In this document: one piece after another, positions 54,510 to 63,021 of the stretch
Position numbering within the stretch: position 1 is the stretch's first letter
Layout: each line of letters opens with the position of its first letter
From: Streptomyces silvae
GTDB lineage: Bacteria; Actinomycetota; Actinomycetes; Streptomycetales; Streptomycetaceae
Assembly: GCF_016745505.1 (NCBI RefSeq)
Contig: NZ_JAERUC010000206.1
Location: 124,001 to 188,000 of the forward strand
DNA: 64,000 nucleotides
Direction of reading: 5' to 3'
Position numbers and translations under genes: made by a program
The notes under the pieces: model-generated
Databases searched by the model: none
What the model was told of the DNA's origin: nothing
What the model saw: only the letters and a program-made list of their open reading frames with translations

Positions 54510-55397
54510 TCACGGCAGCGGCGTGCCACCAGTCGCGTTCATGATCTCGCCGGTGATGAACGAGGCGTTGGACGACGCGAGGAAGACATAGGCGGGAGCC
54601 ATCTCCGCGGGCTGCGCGGGCCTGCCCAGAGGGCTCTGCTTCCCGAACTCCGTGGTGTCGGGCATGGTCGCGGGGATGAGGGGCGTCCAGACCGGCCCGG
54701 GCGCGACCGCGTTGACGCGGATCCCGTCGGACGCCAGCATCTGCGCGAGTCCCTGCGTGAAAGTCACGATGGCGCCCTTGGTCATCGCGTAGTCCAGCAG
54801 ATGAGGGCTGGGCTTGTAGGCCTGCACCGAGGTGGTGTTGATGATCGAGCCGCCCGCCGGGATGTGCGGCAGAGCGGTCTTGCACAGCCAGAACATCCCG
54901 TACAGATTGGTCCGCACCACCCGGTCGAACTGGGAGGTCGAGATGGCGGCGATTCCGTCGGGCTGGGACATCTGGTAGGCGGCGTTGTTCACCAGGATGT
55001 CGATCCCGCCGAACTCGTCGACTGCCCTCTCGATGAGGGCCCGGCACTGCTTCTCGTCACGGATGTCGCAGGCGACGGAGACCGCCTTGCGCCCGGCCTC
55101 TTCGACGAGCCGGGTCGTCTCCTCCGCCTCGCCCTCCTCTGCGGGCAGATACGTGAACAGCACGTCCGCCCCTTCCCGTGCGAAGGCCAGGGCCACCGCG
55201 CGGCCGATACCGGAGTCGCCGCCGGTGATGACCGTCCTGCGGTCGAGCAGCAGTCCGTTGCCCCGGTAGGAGTCCTCCCCGTGGTCCGGTGCCGGATCCA
55301 TCGGGCCGGTCCGGCCCGGATGTTCCTGCTCCTGCTGGGGGAAATCGGGCTGCGGATGGCGCTGGGTCGGGTCCTGAGGCTGCTCGGCGTCGGTCAC
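54510..55397 (-). CDS. SDR family oxidoreductase (YhdG/glucose-dehydrogenase-like)
   Basis: A 295-residue short-chain dehydrogenase of the general-stress group that has a Gln/Pro-rich N-terminal extension before the Rossmann fold (DPTQRHPQPDFPQQEQEHPG). The cofactor motif is TGGDSGIGRA, then VNNAAYQ, TTSVQAY and the YAMTK catalytic pair, ending FITGEIMNATGG. The N-terminal extension is characteristic of Bacillus YhdG-type proteins. GTG start. Probably co-transcribed with the decarboxylase downstream. Confidence 0.93.
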   Translation of the reverse strand: MTDAEQPQDPTQRHPQPDFPQQEQEHPGRTGPMDPAPDHGEDSYRGNGLLLDRRTVITGGDSGIGRAVALAFAREGADVLFTYLPAEEGEAEETTRLVEEAGRKAVSVACDIRDEKQCRALIERAVDEFGGIDILVNNAAYQMSQPDGIAAISTSQFDRVVRTNLYGMFWLCKTALPHIPAGGSIINTTSVQAYKPSPHLLDYAMTKGAIVTFTQGLAQMLASDGIRVNAVAPGPVWTPLIPATMPDTTEFGKQSPLGRPAQPAEMAPAYVFLASSNASFITGEIMNATGGTPLP

Positions 55398-55580
55398 CTG
55401 CGTCTCCCTCTCTCGGTCACTCGCCGCCTCTCGCCACTCTGTCCGTCGACGGCGGCGGGCGTGCGGTCGTGTGGCGCCGCGTTCCCCGGTGGTGGCTGGT
55501 CAATCATCCCGGGCGGGTGAACGGCGGGCATGTCGAGCGGCGTGGCCTCGGCGGGACCGCGGAGACGGTAAATTCGAACA

Positions 55581-56486
55581 ATGAGTTCCACCACCGGGTC
55601 CGTGACCCCTCCGCAGGGAGGCGGCGGCCGGCTTCTCGCGGTCAGCGACCTCCATGTGGGGATCGCCGACAACCGCCCCGTCGCCGACCGGCTGCACCCG
55701 TCCTCCGACGAGGACTGGCTCATCGTCGCGGGGGACGTCGCCGAGCAGGCGGAAGAGGTCGAACACGCCCTGGGACTGCTCGCGGGCCGATTCGCCCACG
55801 TCGTGTGGACCCCCGGCAACCACGAGCTGTGGACGGTGGACAAGGACCCCGTACGGCTGCGCGGCCGCGCGCGGTACGACCACCTCGTCCAGGTGTGCCG
55901 TGAGCTCGGCGTGACCACGCCCGAGGACCCGTACCCCGTGTGGCAGGGCACGGACGGCCCCGTCGCGGTGGCTCCCGTGTTCCTCCTGTACGACTACTCC
56001 TTCAGGGTGCCGGGAACGGCCACCAAGGAGGAGTCCCTGGCCCGCGCCCACGAGGCGGGTGTCGTCTGCACCGACGAGTACCTGCTGCACCCGGACCCCT
56101 ATCCGACCCGGGACGACTGGTGCCGCGCGAGGGTGGCACTGACCGAGGAGCGGCTGGCCGCGCACGACCCGGAGGTCCCGCTCGTCATCGCCGGGCACTG
56201 GCCGCTGCTGCGCGAACCGACCGACGTGATGTGGTACCCGGAGTTCGCCCAGTGGTGCGGCACGGAACTCACCGCCGACTGGCACCGCCGGTTCAACGTG
56301 GCCGCCGTCGTCTACGGGCACCTCCACATCCCCCGGACGACCTGGCACGACGGCGTGCGGTTCGAGGAGGTCTCCATCGGCTACCCCCGGGAGTGGCGCA
56401 AGCGGGGCCACCCGCGAGGGCTGTTGCGGCAGATCCTGCCGTACGAGGAACAGCGGCCGGTGGCCGCGAAGGGCGACGACGCGTGA
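55581..56486 (+). CDS. Metallophosphoesterase
   Basis: A 301-residue calcineurin-like phosphoesterase. Metal-binding blocks in order: SDLHVG, AGDVAEQ, PGNHE, AGHW and YGHLH. Such genes are commonly paired with Sfp-type phosphopantetheinyl transferases in Streptomyces, as here, where its stop overlaps the transferase start by 4 bp. A role in removing phosphopantetheine from carriers has been suggested for partners of this kind but cannot be told from sequence. Confidence 0.92.
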   Translation: MSSTTGSVTPPQGGGGRLLAVSDLHVGIADNRPVADRLHPSSDEDWLIVAGDVAEQAEEVEHALGLLAGRFAHVVWTPGNHELWTVDKDPVRLRGRARYDHLVQVCRELGVTTPEDPYPVWQGTDGPVAVAPVFLLYDYSFRVPGTATKEESLARAHEAGVVCTDEYLLHPDPYPTRDDWCRARVALTEERLAAHDPEVPLVIAGHWPLLREPTDVMWYPEFAQWCGTELTADWHRRFNVAAVVYGHLHIPRTTWHDGVRFEEVSIGYPREWRKRGHPRGLLRQILPYEEQRPVAAKGDDA

Positions 56487-57163
56487 TCGAACGGCTTCTC
56501 CCCGCGTACGTCGCGTGCGCGGACACCTACGAGACGGACGCTCCGGCGGGCAGCCTGTACCCGGAGGAGGCGCGGCTGGTGGCCGCGAGCGTGGACCGGC
56601 GCCGGCACGAGTTCGCGGCCGTACGGGCGTGCGCCCGGCGGGCCATGGCCGTGCTGGGACTGCCCCCGGCGCCGGTGATGACCGGCCACCGGGGCATGCC
56701 GCTGTGGCCGGAGGGGACCGTCGGCAGCATGACGCACTGCGAGGGCTATCGCGCGGCGGCACTGGCGAGGGCGTCCGACGTACGCGCGGTCGGTATCGAC
56801 GCCGAGCCGAACGAACCGCTTCCGCCCGGCGTGTGGGAGGCGATCTCGGTGCCCGCGGAACGGGAAAGGCTGCAGTTCGGCGCGGACGGTTCAGCGAGCC
56901 CTGCGATCCACTGGGACCGGCTGCTGTTCAGCGCCAAGGAGAGCGTCTTCAAGACCTGGTTTCCGCTCACCCGGATCGAACTCGACTTCGACGAGGCGGA
57001 GATCGAGTTCCGTACGAGCCCGGGTGGCGCCACCGAGGGCACGTTCGTCGCGTCACTCGCGCTGACGGCACCGGGGATGCCGAGGTCGTACGAGGGCAGG
57101 TGGCTGATCGACGACGGCTTCGCCGTGACCGCGATCGTGCTCCCGGAGGCCTCTTCCGCGTGA
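56483..57163 (+). CDS. Sfp-type 4'-phosphopantetheinyl transferase
   Basis: A 226-residue PPTase of the EntD/PcpS-like group that loads phosphopantetheine onto the conserved Ser of PCP and ACP domains. Signatures are VGIDAEPNEPLP (Asp106, Glu108 for Mg) and WDRLLFSAKESVFKTWFP (Lys152, Glu153, Lys157). The GTG start overlaps the phosphoesterase stop by 4 bp. It is the only PPTase in the window and could activate the three carriers of the NRPS 45 kb away; this is inference, as most Streptomyces carry several PPTases. Confidence 0.95.
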   Translation: MIERLLPAYVACADTYETDAPAGSLYPEEARLVAASVDRRRHEFAAVRACARRAMAVLGLPPAPVMTGHRGMPLWPEGTVGSMTHCEGYRAAALARASDVRAVGIDAEPNEPLPPGVWEAISVPAERERLQFGADGSASPAIHWDRLLFSAKESVFKTWFPLTRIELDFDEAEIEFRTSPGGATEGTFVASLALTAPGMPRSYEGRWLIDDGFAVTAIVLPEASSA

Positions 57164-57308
57164 GGCGCTGCGCGGTGCCGGTATGACGTCGGGGTCCGGC
57201 GCCGTGGTGCCGGCAGGGGGCGTTCGGGGCGACGGGGTCGCTGTCGGGTAGGGGACTGTCGGGGCGGCGGGGTCGGTGTCCCGCTCGGGCACCCCGGTAC
57301 GTTCCGTT

Positions 57309-57866
57309 TCACCGGGCCGCACCGTGGGACCGGGGCCCTCCGCCGTCCGGTGCCGTCCCGCGCCAGTCGACGCGGTAGTGCTTCAGCCGGTCGTCCACCG
57401 CCACCAGCCGCATGCCGGCCGACGCCATGACGCGGTGGGACCCGATGTTGCCCAGATCGGCGTCGCCCTTCACGGAGAGAACCCCCTGGGACCGGGCGAA
57501 GGCGAGCAGCGCCCTGAGTGCCTCGGAGGCGTAGCCCCGGCCGCGTGCCGAGCTGATGAGGCCGTAGCCGATGGTGACCTGGCCGGCGACGTCGGGTCCG
57601 CCGTGGAAGGCGGCCCCGCCGATCGCCATTCCGTCGGTCCGGCGTCGTATCTCGTACGGGCCGAAGGGCTGGGTGCTGCCGCCCGTGCTTGCGCAGGCGG
57701 CCAGGAAGCGCCGGGCGCCGGCCCGGTCGCCATCGTCGGGGTATCCGGGCGCCCACCGCGCTCCGTGCGGAGGGTCGCGCGGATCGCCGGCCTCCACCAC
57801 CGTTGCTTCCGCGATGGTCAGCGGATGCAACGAGAGCCGGGCGGTCATGAGGGTGTCCAGGTCCAT
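57309..57866 (-). CDS. GNAT-family N-acetyltransferase
   Basis: A 185-residue acetyltransferase of the RimJ/RimL-like GNAT group. MTARLSLHPLT is the usual N-terminal strand, GYGLISSARGRGYASEAL contains the acetyl-CoA pyrophosphate loop (ARGRGYAS), and GNIGSHRVMASAGM the downstream helix. Substrate unknown. Divergent from the SDR gene, with TetR-type sites in between. Confidence 0.9.
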   Translation of the reverse strand: MDLDTLMTARLSLHPLTIAEATVVEAGDPRDPPHGARWAPGYPDDGDRAGARRFLAACASTGGSTQPFGPYEIRRRTDGMAIGGAAFHGGPDVAGQVTIGYGLISSARGRGYASEALRALLAFARSQGVLSVKGDADLGNIGSHRVMASAGMRLVAVDDRLKHYRVDWRGTAPDGGGPRSHGAAR

Positions 57867-57926
57867 GGCGGCCTGACTATCACCCGATGGAGGACGGGCG
57901 CACCTGAGTATGTGGGCCCGAAGCGT

Positions 57927-57997
57927 GGTAGCGACGCTATTAACATTGCTACGCCATCAGGTAGCGGCGCTACCGTTCTGGTGGTAGCGTCGATTCT
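57927..57997. promoter_or_regulatory. Three GGTAGCG dyads, likely TetR operators
   Basis: Three copies of GGTAGCG-n-CGCTACC: 57927-57941 (right arm with two mismatches), 57960-57974 (perfect 15-bp dyad, GGTAGCGGCGCTACC) and 57983-57997 (left half intact, right half diverged). They sit 50-120 bp before the SDR start and between it and the GNAT gene. The TetR gene two positions downstream is the obvious candidate binder. TAACAT next to the first copy could be a -10 element. Confidence 0.7.
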
Positions 57998-58047
57998 GTC
58001 AGGGTCCGTGGAACCAGCGGCAACCCCTCTGCCACAGGAGCAACGTC

Positions 58048-58800
58048 ATGACCGAGCAGCAGCACACCACCCCCGCACGCAGGGTCGCTCTCGTCACCGG
58101 AGGGTCGCGAGGCATCGGCCGTGAGAGCGCCGAGCGGCTGGCGGCCGACGGTTTCGCGGTGGTCATCAATTACGCGGGGAACAAGACGGAGGCCGAAGCC
58201 GCTGTGGCGGCGGTGACCGACGCGGGAGGCCAGGCCGTCGCACACCAGGCCGACGTCGGGGACGAGGCGGCGGTCGCCGCCCTCTTCGACGCCGCCGAGG
58301 AAGCCTTCGGGGGAGTGGACGTGGTCGTCCATGCCGCGGGCGTCATGTCGCTCTCGCCGCTGGTCGACCTCGATCTGGACGCGCTGGACCGGATGTACCG
58401 CACCAACATCCGCGGCACCTTCGTCGTCGACCAGCAGGCGGCGCGCCGTCTGCGCACCGGGGGAGCGATCATCAACTTCTCGAGTTCGGTGCTCGCCCTG
58501 GCCATTCCCGGGTACACCGCCTACGCCGCCACCAAGGGGGCCGTGGAGGCGATGACGCTGATCCTCGCCCGTGAGCTGCGGGGCCGGGACATCACGGTCA
58601 ACGCCGTGGCACCCGGGCCGACGGCGACCGCCCTGTTCCTGGACGGCAAGGACGAGGAGACCATCGCGAGGATGGCCGCTCAGCCTCCGCTGGAGCGGCT
58701 CGGCGCCCCTGAGGACATCGCGGAGGTCGTCGCCTTCCTCGCCGGCCCCGCGCGCTGGGTGAACGGCCAGGTGCTGCGTGCCAACGGCGGAATCATCTGA
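58048..58800 (+). CDS. SDR family oxidoreductase
   Basis: A 250-residue classical SDR of the 3-oxoacyl-ACP reductase-like type. TGGSRGIGRE, NYAGNK, VVHAAGVM, FSSSVLALAIPGYTAYAATKG and the ending NGQVLRANGGII are all standard. The NADP-type Arg after the Gly motif suggests an NADPH preference. Followed 58 bp later by a TetR gene on the same strand and preceded by a cluster of dyads, so it appears to be a self-contained regulated unit. Confidence 0.94.
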   Translation: MTEQQHTTPARRVALVTGGSRGIGRESAERLAADGFAVVINYAGNKTEAEAAVAAVTDAGGQAVAHQADVGDEAAVAALFDAAEEAFGGVDVVVHAAGVMSLSPLVDLDLDALDRMYRTNIRGTFVVDQQAARRLRTGGAIINFSSSVLALAIPGYTAYAATKGAVEAMTLILARELRGRDITVNAVAPGPTATALFLDGKDEETIARMAAQPPLERLGAPEDIAEVVAFLAGPARWVNGQVLRANGGII

Positions 58801-58858
58801 CCGGCCCCCGCTCCCACCGGCGGTTTCGCCCCGTGCGCCGCTTGATAGCGTCCCTCCG

Positions 58859-59554
58859 ATGAGTACACGAGCGCGCATCCTCGAAGTCGCGGCACGGCTG
58901 GTCGCGGAGTCCCCCGACGGGGACATCTCCACGCGGGCCGTGTGCGAGGCCGCGCAGGTCGGCGCGCCTGCTCTGTACCGGCACTTCGGCGACAAGGAAG
59001 GCCTGCTGTCGGCCGTCGTCGATCACGGTTTCGACGCCTACCTGGCGACGAAGCGGGAGCGGAGCGAGACGTCCGACCCCGTCGAGGATCTCCGTAACGG
59101 CTGGGACAGCCACGTCGAGTTCGCTCTCCGGAACCCGAATCTGTACCGGTTGATGAACTCCCCGGCGATGCGGACGCCGCCGGCGGCCGCCCTCGAGTCG
59201 CACCGCATCCTGACGCGGGACCTGGAGCGGGCGGCCGAGCAGGGGAAGCTGCGCGTGGCGCCCGAACTCGCCGCCCAGATGATCATGTCGGCCACGACGG
59301 GCGTCGCACTGATGCTGGTCTCCCGGCCCGCGACCTTCCCGGACGCCGGGGTCTCGGCGCGTCTGCGCGACGCCGTGCACGCCGCCGTCTTCGTCCCGGA
59401 CGTGCGCGCGAGCGCAACCGTGGACGCCGAAGTCCCCTCCGCCGCCGCCCGGCTGGGAGCCCTGCTGCGCCGGTCGCACGGATCCGGGCTCAGTACGGCT
59501 GAATCGGCGCTGATGACCGAATGGCTGGACCGGGTGTCGAACGCGGAGCGGTGA
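58859..59554 (+). CDS. TetR-family transcriptional regulator
   Basis: A 231-residue repressor. The N-terminal HTH (2-50) reads TRARILEVAARLVAE, then ISTRAVCEAAQVGAPALYRHFGDKEGL, with the YxHF box typical of TetR. The remaining 180 residues form a ligand-binding helical domain with no obvious family signature. It likely autoregulates the SDR-TetR transcript through the GGTAGCG dyads upstream. Confidence 0.94.
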   Translation: MSTRARILEVAARLVAESPDGDISTRAVCEAAQVGAPALYRHFGDKEGLLSAVVDHGFDAYLATKRERSETSDPVEDLRNGWDSHVEFALRNPNLYRLMNSPAMRTPPAAALESHRILTRDLERAAEQGKLRVAPELAAQMIMSATTGVALMLVSRPATFPDAGVSARLRDAVHAAVFVPDVRASATVDAEVPSAAARLGALLRRSHGSGLSTAESALMTEWLDRVSNAER

Positions 59555-59634
59555 GCCGGCCGAGTTCGGCAGAGGGCGGGCCGGGAACGGTGCACTGCGG
59601 CTTCCGCTCCCGGTCGCGCGTGTCGCCCCTCCTC

Positions 59635-60012
59635 CTACACCTCGTACCGCCCCTGCTGTTCGGTGAGTGCGGGGCCGAGGTCTCCGGCCATCGCATGGGC
59701 CATCCGCAGATGAGTGGCCGCCTCCACGTGCCTGCCCTGGCGCTCCAGGGTGCGCCCGAGCATCAGCCGCGCGTAGTCCTCGACAGGGCTGCGCTCCAGG
59801 ATCTCGCGCAGCTCCGCCTCGGCCTTGGCGAGCCGGGCCGAGTGGTAGTAGGCGCGCGCCAGCAGAAGCCTCGGCGCCACCTGCTCCGGCGCCTCCTGCA
59901 CCAGCCCGCCGAGGATCCGCGCCGCCGTCACGTACTCCTTCGCCTCGAAGAACAGCTGGGCCCGGTCCCAGCGGTTGGCGGGCGTACCGAACTCGTAGTA
60001 GGTCTCGTCCAC
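59635..60012 (-). CDS. Tetratricopeptide-repeat protein
   Basis: A 125-residue TPR protein. Repeat-like helices run from about 15 to 115: WDRAQLFFEAKEYVTAARILG, APRLLLARAYYHSARLAKAE and YARLMLGRTLERQGRHVEAATH. It has no membrane or signal segment, so it is probably a cytosolic scaffold. GTG start with GGAGG upstream. It is divergent from the pirin gene, an arrangement I recall as frequent in Streptomyces. Confidence 0.9.
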   Translation of the reverse strand: MDETYYEFGTPANRWDRAQLFFEAKEYVTAARILGGLVQEAPEQVAPRLLLARAYYHSARLAKAEAELREILERSPVEDYARLMLGRTLERQGRHVEAATHLRMAHAMAGDLGPALTEQQGRYEV

Positions 60013-60132
60013 TTCTCCTCCTCGGCCGGAATGCTTCCAGCCACGTCAACACAGCGAGGTGGTTGAACATTCCACTAAAATTTCGGCGTGGGGACAGGCG
60101 CTCCATGACCGTACGGGAATAGGTTGTGCGCC

Positions 60133-61098
60133 ATGAGCAATCTCGATCGCCAGGCCGGTGTCTCCGTCTGCGGAGGACGCGGCTTCGTCGTGGCCGAACC
60201 TGTACGTGAACTCCTCACCCCGCGCCGCGTCCAGCTCGGCGAATCCACCGAGGTGCGCAGACTGCTGCCCAACCTGGGGCGCCGCATGGTCGGCGCCTGG
60301 GCATTCGTGGATCACTACGGCCCCGACGACATCGCAGACGAGCCCGGCATGCAGGTGCCGCCGCACCCCCACATGGGCCTTCAGACGGTCAGCTGGCTGC
60401 ACGACGGGGAGGTCCTGCACCGCGACAGCCTGGGCAGCCTCCAGCACATCCGGCCACGCGAGCTGGGGCTGATGACGTCCGGCAGGGCGATCAGCCACTC
60501 CGAGGAAAGCCCGAAACCGCATGCCAGGTTTCTGCACGGGGCCCAGCTGTGGGTGGCCCTGCCCGACGCCCACCGGCACGTCGAGCCCCACTTCCAGCAC
60601 CACACCGACCTGCCCGCCGTCACGGCGCCGGGTCTCACCGCCACCGTGATCCTGGGGGAGCTCGACGGAGCCGCCTCGCCCGGCACGGCCTACACCCCGA
60701 TCGTCGGGGCGGACCTGGCTCTGACCGCAGGCGCCGAAGCCCGGCTGCCGCTGGACCCCGACTTCGAGTACGCCGTGCTGTCGATGTCCGGCGAGGCCCA
60801 GGTCGACGGCGTCCCGGTCGTCGCCGGCTCGATGCTCTACCTCGGCTGCGGCCGCACCGAACTGCCGCTGCGGGCCGACTCCGACGCAGGGCTGATGCTG
60901 CTCGGCGGCGAGCCGTTCGAGGAGGAGATCGTCATGTGGTGGAACTTCGTGGGGCGCTCCCACGAGGAGATCGAACAGGCGCGCTCGGACTGGATGACCA
61001 GCGCCCGCTTCGGCGACGTCCACGGCTACGACGGCGGCCGGCTGCCCGCTCCTCAACTCCCGCCGGTGGCGCTGAAGCCACGGGGGAGGGTGCGTTGA
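60133..61098 (+). CDS. Pirin family protein
   Basis: A 321-residue bicupin of the pirin family (YhhW-like). The N-terminal cupin has the metal ligands in HPHMGLQTVSWLHDGEVLHRDSLGS and a SHSEESP segment. The C-terminal cupin has TAYTPIVGADLAL and LLLGGEPFEEEIVMWWNFVGRS. Bacterial pirins have been linked to quercetinase activity or redox-sensing; the assignment here is to family only. The ATG at 60133 is preferred over the one three codons earlier. Confidence 0.93.
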   Translation: MSNLDRQAGVSVCGGRGFVVAEPVRELLTPRRVQLGESTEVRRLLPNLGRRMVGAWAFVDHYGPDDIADEPGMQVPPHPHMGLQTVSWLHDGEVLHRDSLGSLQHIRPRELGLMTSGRAISHSEESPKPHARFLHGAQLWVALPDAHRHVEPHFQHHTDLPAVTAPGLTATVILGELDGAASPGTAYTPIVGADLALTAGAEARLPLDPDFEYAVLSMSGEAQVDGVPVVAGSMLYLGCGRTELPLRADSDAGLMLLGGEPFEEEIVMWWNFVGRSHEEIEQARSDWMTSARFGDVHGYDGGRLPAPQLPPVALKPRGRVR

Positions 61099-61506
61099 AG
61101 GCGTGGTCGTCCGTGAGCAGCTTTGTCAGACCTCATGCTGACCCAAAGCTGACCTACCAAAGCGCCCGTCAAGGAGCGGCGACTTGAGATCCGGTGCCTC
61201 GGCTGACTGTGGTGAGCGGGTCAGCGCGACGTAGTCGCGACCCGGGCCGGTGCGTGGTGGTGAAGCGGTCGCCCTGGTGTCAACCGGGAGGGCCGAACCT
61301 GGCGCGTCCTTTCACGGGTACCACCCGGCACGTGGCGCAAAAGGCCCAGCGTTCGTCGGACGCGCCGGCGACTACGAAGTCCTCGACGAGGACACCGGTG
61401 CCGACGGGACGAACGTGGCGTCAGTTTGCACGTGCGCGGGGGAGCTCACGCTTGGTGGTGGTGGTGGTGGTGGTGGCGGCGAGTCGAGGGCGAGGCGAGC
61501 TGGGAC
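61099..61506. other. Gene-free region with a GGT microsatellite
   Basis: About 400 bp between the pirin stop and the end of the convergent sigma-fusion gene. Lower-GC and poorly structured near 61110-61190, then Gly/Thr-rich. A perfect (GGT)7 run occupies 61454-61474, followed by GGCGGC. A minus-strand stretch of about 45 codons (about 61310-61440) has coding-like bias (FCATC motif) but no start or ribosome site, so I do not call it a gene. Confidence 0.5.
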
Positions 61507-63021
61507 TCAGGTCTCTGATACTCCCGGCCCGGCATCCGACGGGACTGTCCTTGTCAAGACGTCCCCTGACAGTGGCTCCGATCGATCGGCTGGGAGCGAG
61601 GCGTTCGCGCTCACGAGGCCGGGGCGATTAAGGATCAGGTCCATGCCCGTGAATTCCGTGAGCACCACGGCGGTCCGCTCGGGCGCCCATGGCAGCCCAT
61701 CGGGGTGTTGCTGCTCCGCACTGTTGCGGCGCGCCCACACGCTTGCGGGACGGGTCAAGCCGAGATCCTCGGTGGTCACGACACGACCTAGACGCTCGGT
61801 GAACAGGGTGGCGAGCAGTTGGGGTACGGGAGCGCTCGGGATCTCTCCCAGGTCGAGCCAACGGCGCACCCGCGAGGCATCTGTCGCGACCTGCCGGTAC
61901 CCCAGGGTGGCAGCCTGCCGGTTCACTTTTCTGGCGAGTTCGCCTCTGGACCAGCCGGTCAGGTCGAAGGCGTCCCGAAGTCGGCTGTCAGGGGAACTCC
62001 GCTGCCGCGACGAGAGCCCCCCGAACAGTTCCAGGTGAACTATGCGGCCCAGCTTTCGCTCCATCAGGATGGTCACCGCCTCCAAACCCTTCAGTACGGC
62101 TTCGGCGGAGAGGTCACTCGGGGCCACGAACACGATCGCGTCGCGGGTGAATTCGCGAGCGGTGAAGGGCAACCCGAGTTGACTGGTCGAACTCCGCCAG
62201 GCCTGGCCCGTCCGTCGGAGGCCCAACCAGGTGCCGAACGGTGTCTCGGCCGTGTCGTGGGCCTTGAAGCGTCGCCACAGCCAGCAGACGATGCCGCATG
62301 TAGCCATCAGTGCTGGCGGACCGAACACCGGCCAGTGCGCGTACAGGGCGGACATCAGGTCTGCTTTCCCGGGCCACCGCTGCCACCACCGTGGGGACAG
62401 CGGGCCGGAACCTTCACCCGGCTCCCTCGCGGGATGGGCGTCCCGCAGCGGATCGCCGATGAAAAGGGCCACCACGCAGACGATGCCGGCGACCACGGCG
62501 GCAACGAGGCTCGCGCGCAGAAGTGCCATGCCACGCGAGACGTGAGTGGCGACAGTGCCGGGCGCTTTCTCCATCATGACCGCGGTCTCAGCCTGGGTGC
62601 AGTCCAGACCTTTCGTTGCCCATACCGCGGTGCGTTGCGAGGGTGTCAGAGCCTCCATGGCCTGCTCGACGGCACAGCGGTTGGCCACCAGCGCGGCCAC
62701 ATCGGCGGACTGCAAGGGGTCGAAGCGCAGCGGATCGGCCGCACGCCGTGCTTCCAGCCCATTGTGTCGGGCCTGCTGACGCGCTCGGTTGGCCGCTTCC
62801 GTGCGGATCACCACGCGCAGATAGCTGACCGGGTACTCGACAGATGCCGGATGGCGCAGCACCTTGGCGAAGGCGTTCTGCACGAGATCCTCGGCCGAGA
62901 TGACGGACTCCGGGATGCCATGGGCGAGGAGCGCCTGCTGAGCGGTGTTCGTGAGGCTGACCCGGTAGTTGGCATACAGCGCACCCAGAGCCTCAGCGGG
63001 CTCCACTTCACGCTCAGCCAT
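61507..63021 (-). CDS. ECF-like sigma factor fused to a membrane hairpin and a second HTH domain
   Basis: A 504-residue protein with an unusual order. Residues 10-85 look like sigma-70 region 2 (SAEDLVQNAFAKVLRH, then SYLRVVIRTEAANRARQQAR). Residues 118-170 look like region 4 (MEALTPSQRTAVWATKGL, then TVATHVSRGMALLR). Two membrane helices follow at about 171-188 and 233-249, separated by about 45 residues. The C-terminal part (265-504) contains an HTH segment, GWSRGELARKVNRQA to RVRRWLDLGE, with a following SERLGR-like stretch, as in Streptomyces XRE-type regulators. If the N-terminus is cytoplasmic, both DNA-binding parts face the cytoplasm. The ATG has GGAGG 6 nt upstream. I know of no named family with this order. 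Its right-hand neighbour region is empty. Confidence 0.82.
   Translation of the reverse strand: MAEREVEPAEALGALYANYRVSLTNTAQQALLAHGIPESVISAEDLVQNAFAKVLRHPASVEYPVSYLRVVIRTEAANRARQQARHNGLEARRAADPLRFDPLQSADVAALVANRCAVEQAMEALTPSQRTAVWATKGLDCTQAETAVMMEKAPGTVATHVSRGMALLRASLVAAVVAGIVCVVALFIGDPLRDAHPAREPGEGSGPLSPRWWQRWPGKADLMSALYAHWPVFGPPALMATCGIVCWLWRRFKAHDTAETPFGTWLGLRRTGQAWRSSTSQLGLPFTAREFTRDAIVFVAPSDLSAEAVLKGLEAVTILMERKLGRIVHLELFGGLSSRQRSSPDSRLRDAFDLTGWSRGELARKVNRQAATLGYRQVATDASRVRRWLDLGEIPSAPVPQLLATLFTERLGRVVTTEDLGLTRPASVWARRNSAEQQHPDGLPWAPERTAVVLTEFTGMDLILNRPGLVSANASLPADRSEPLSGDVLTRTVPSDAGPGVSET

Noticed and set aside
61250..62038. Plus-strand frame with a poly-Gly run across the sigma-fusion 3' end
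   Set aside because: The Gly run comes from the GGT microsatellite; the rest is antisense to the sigma-fusion gene.
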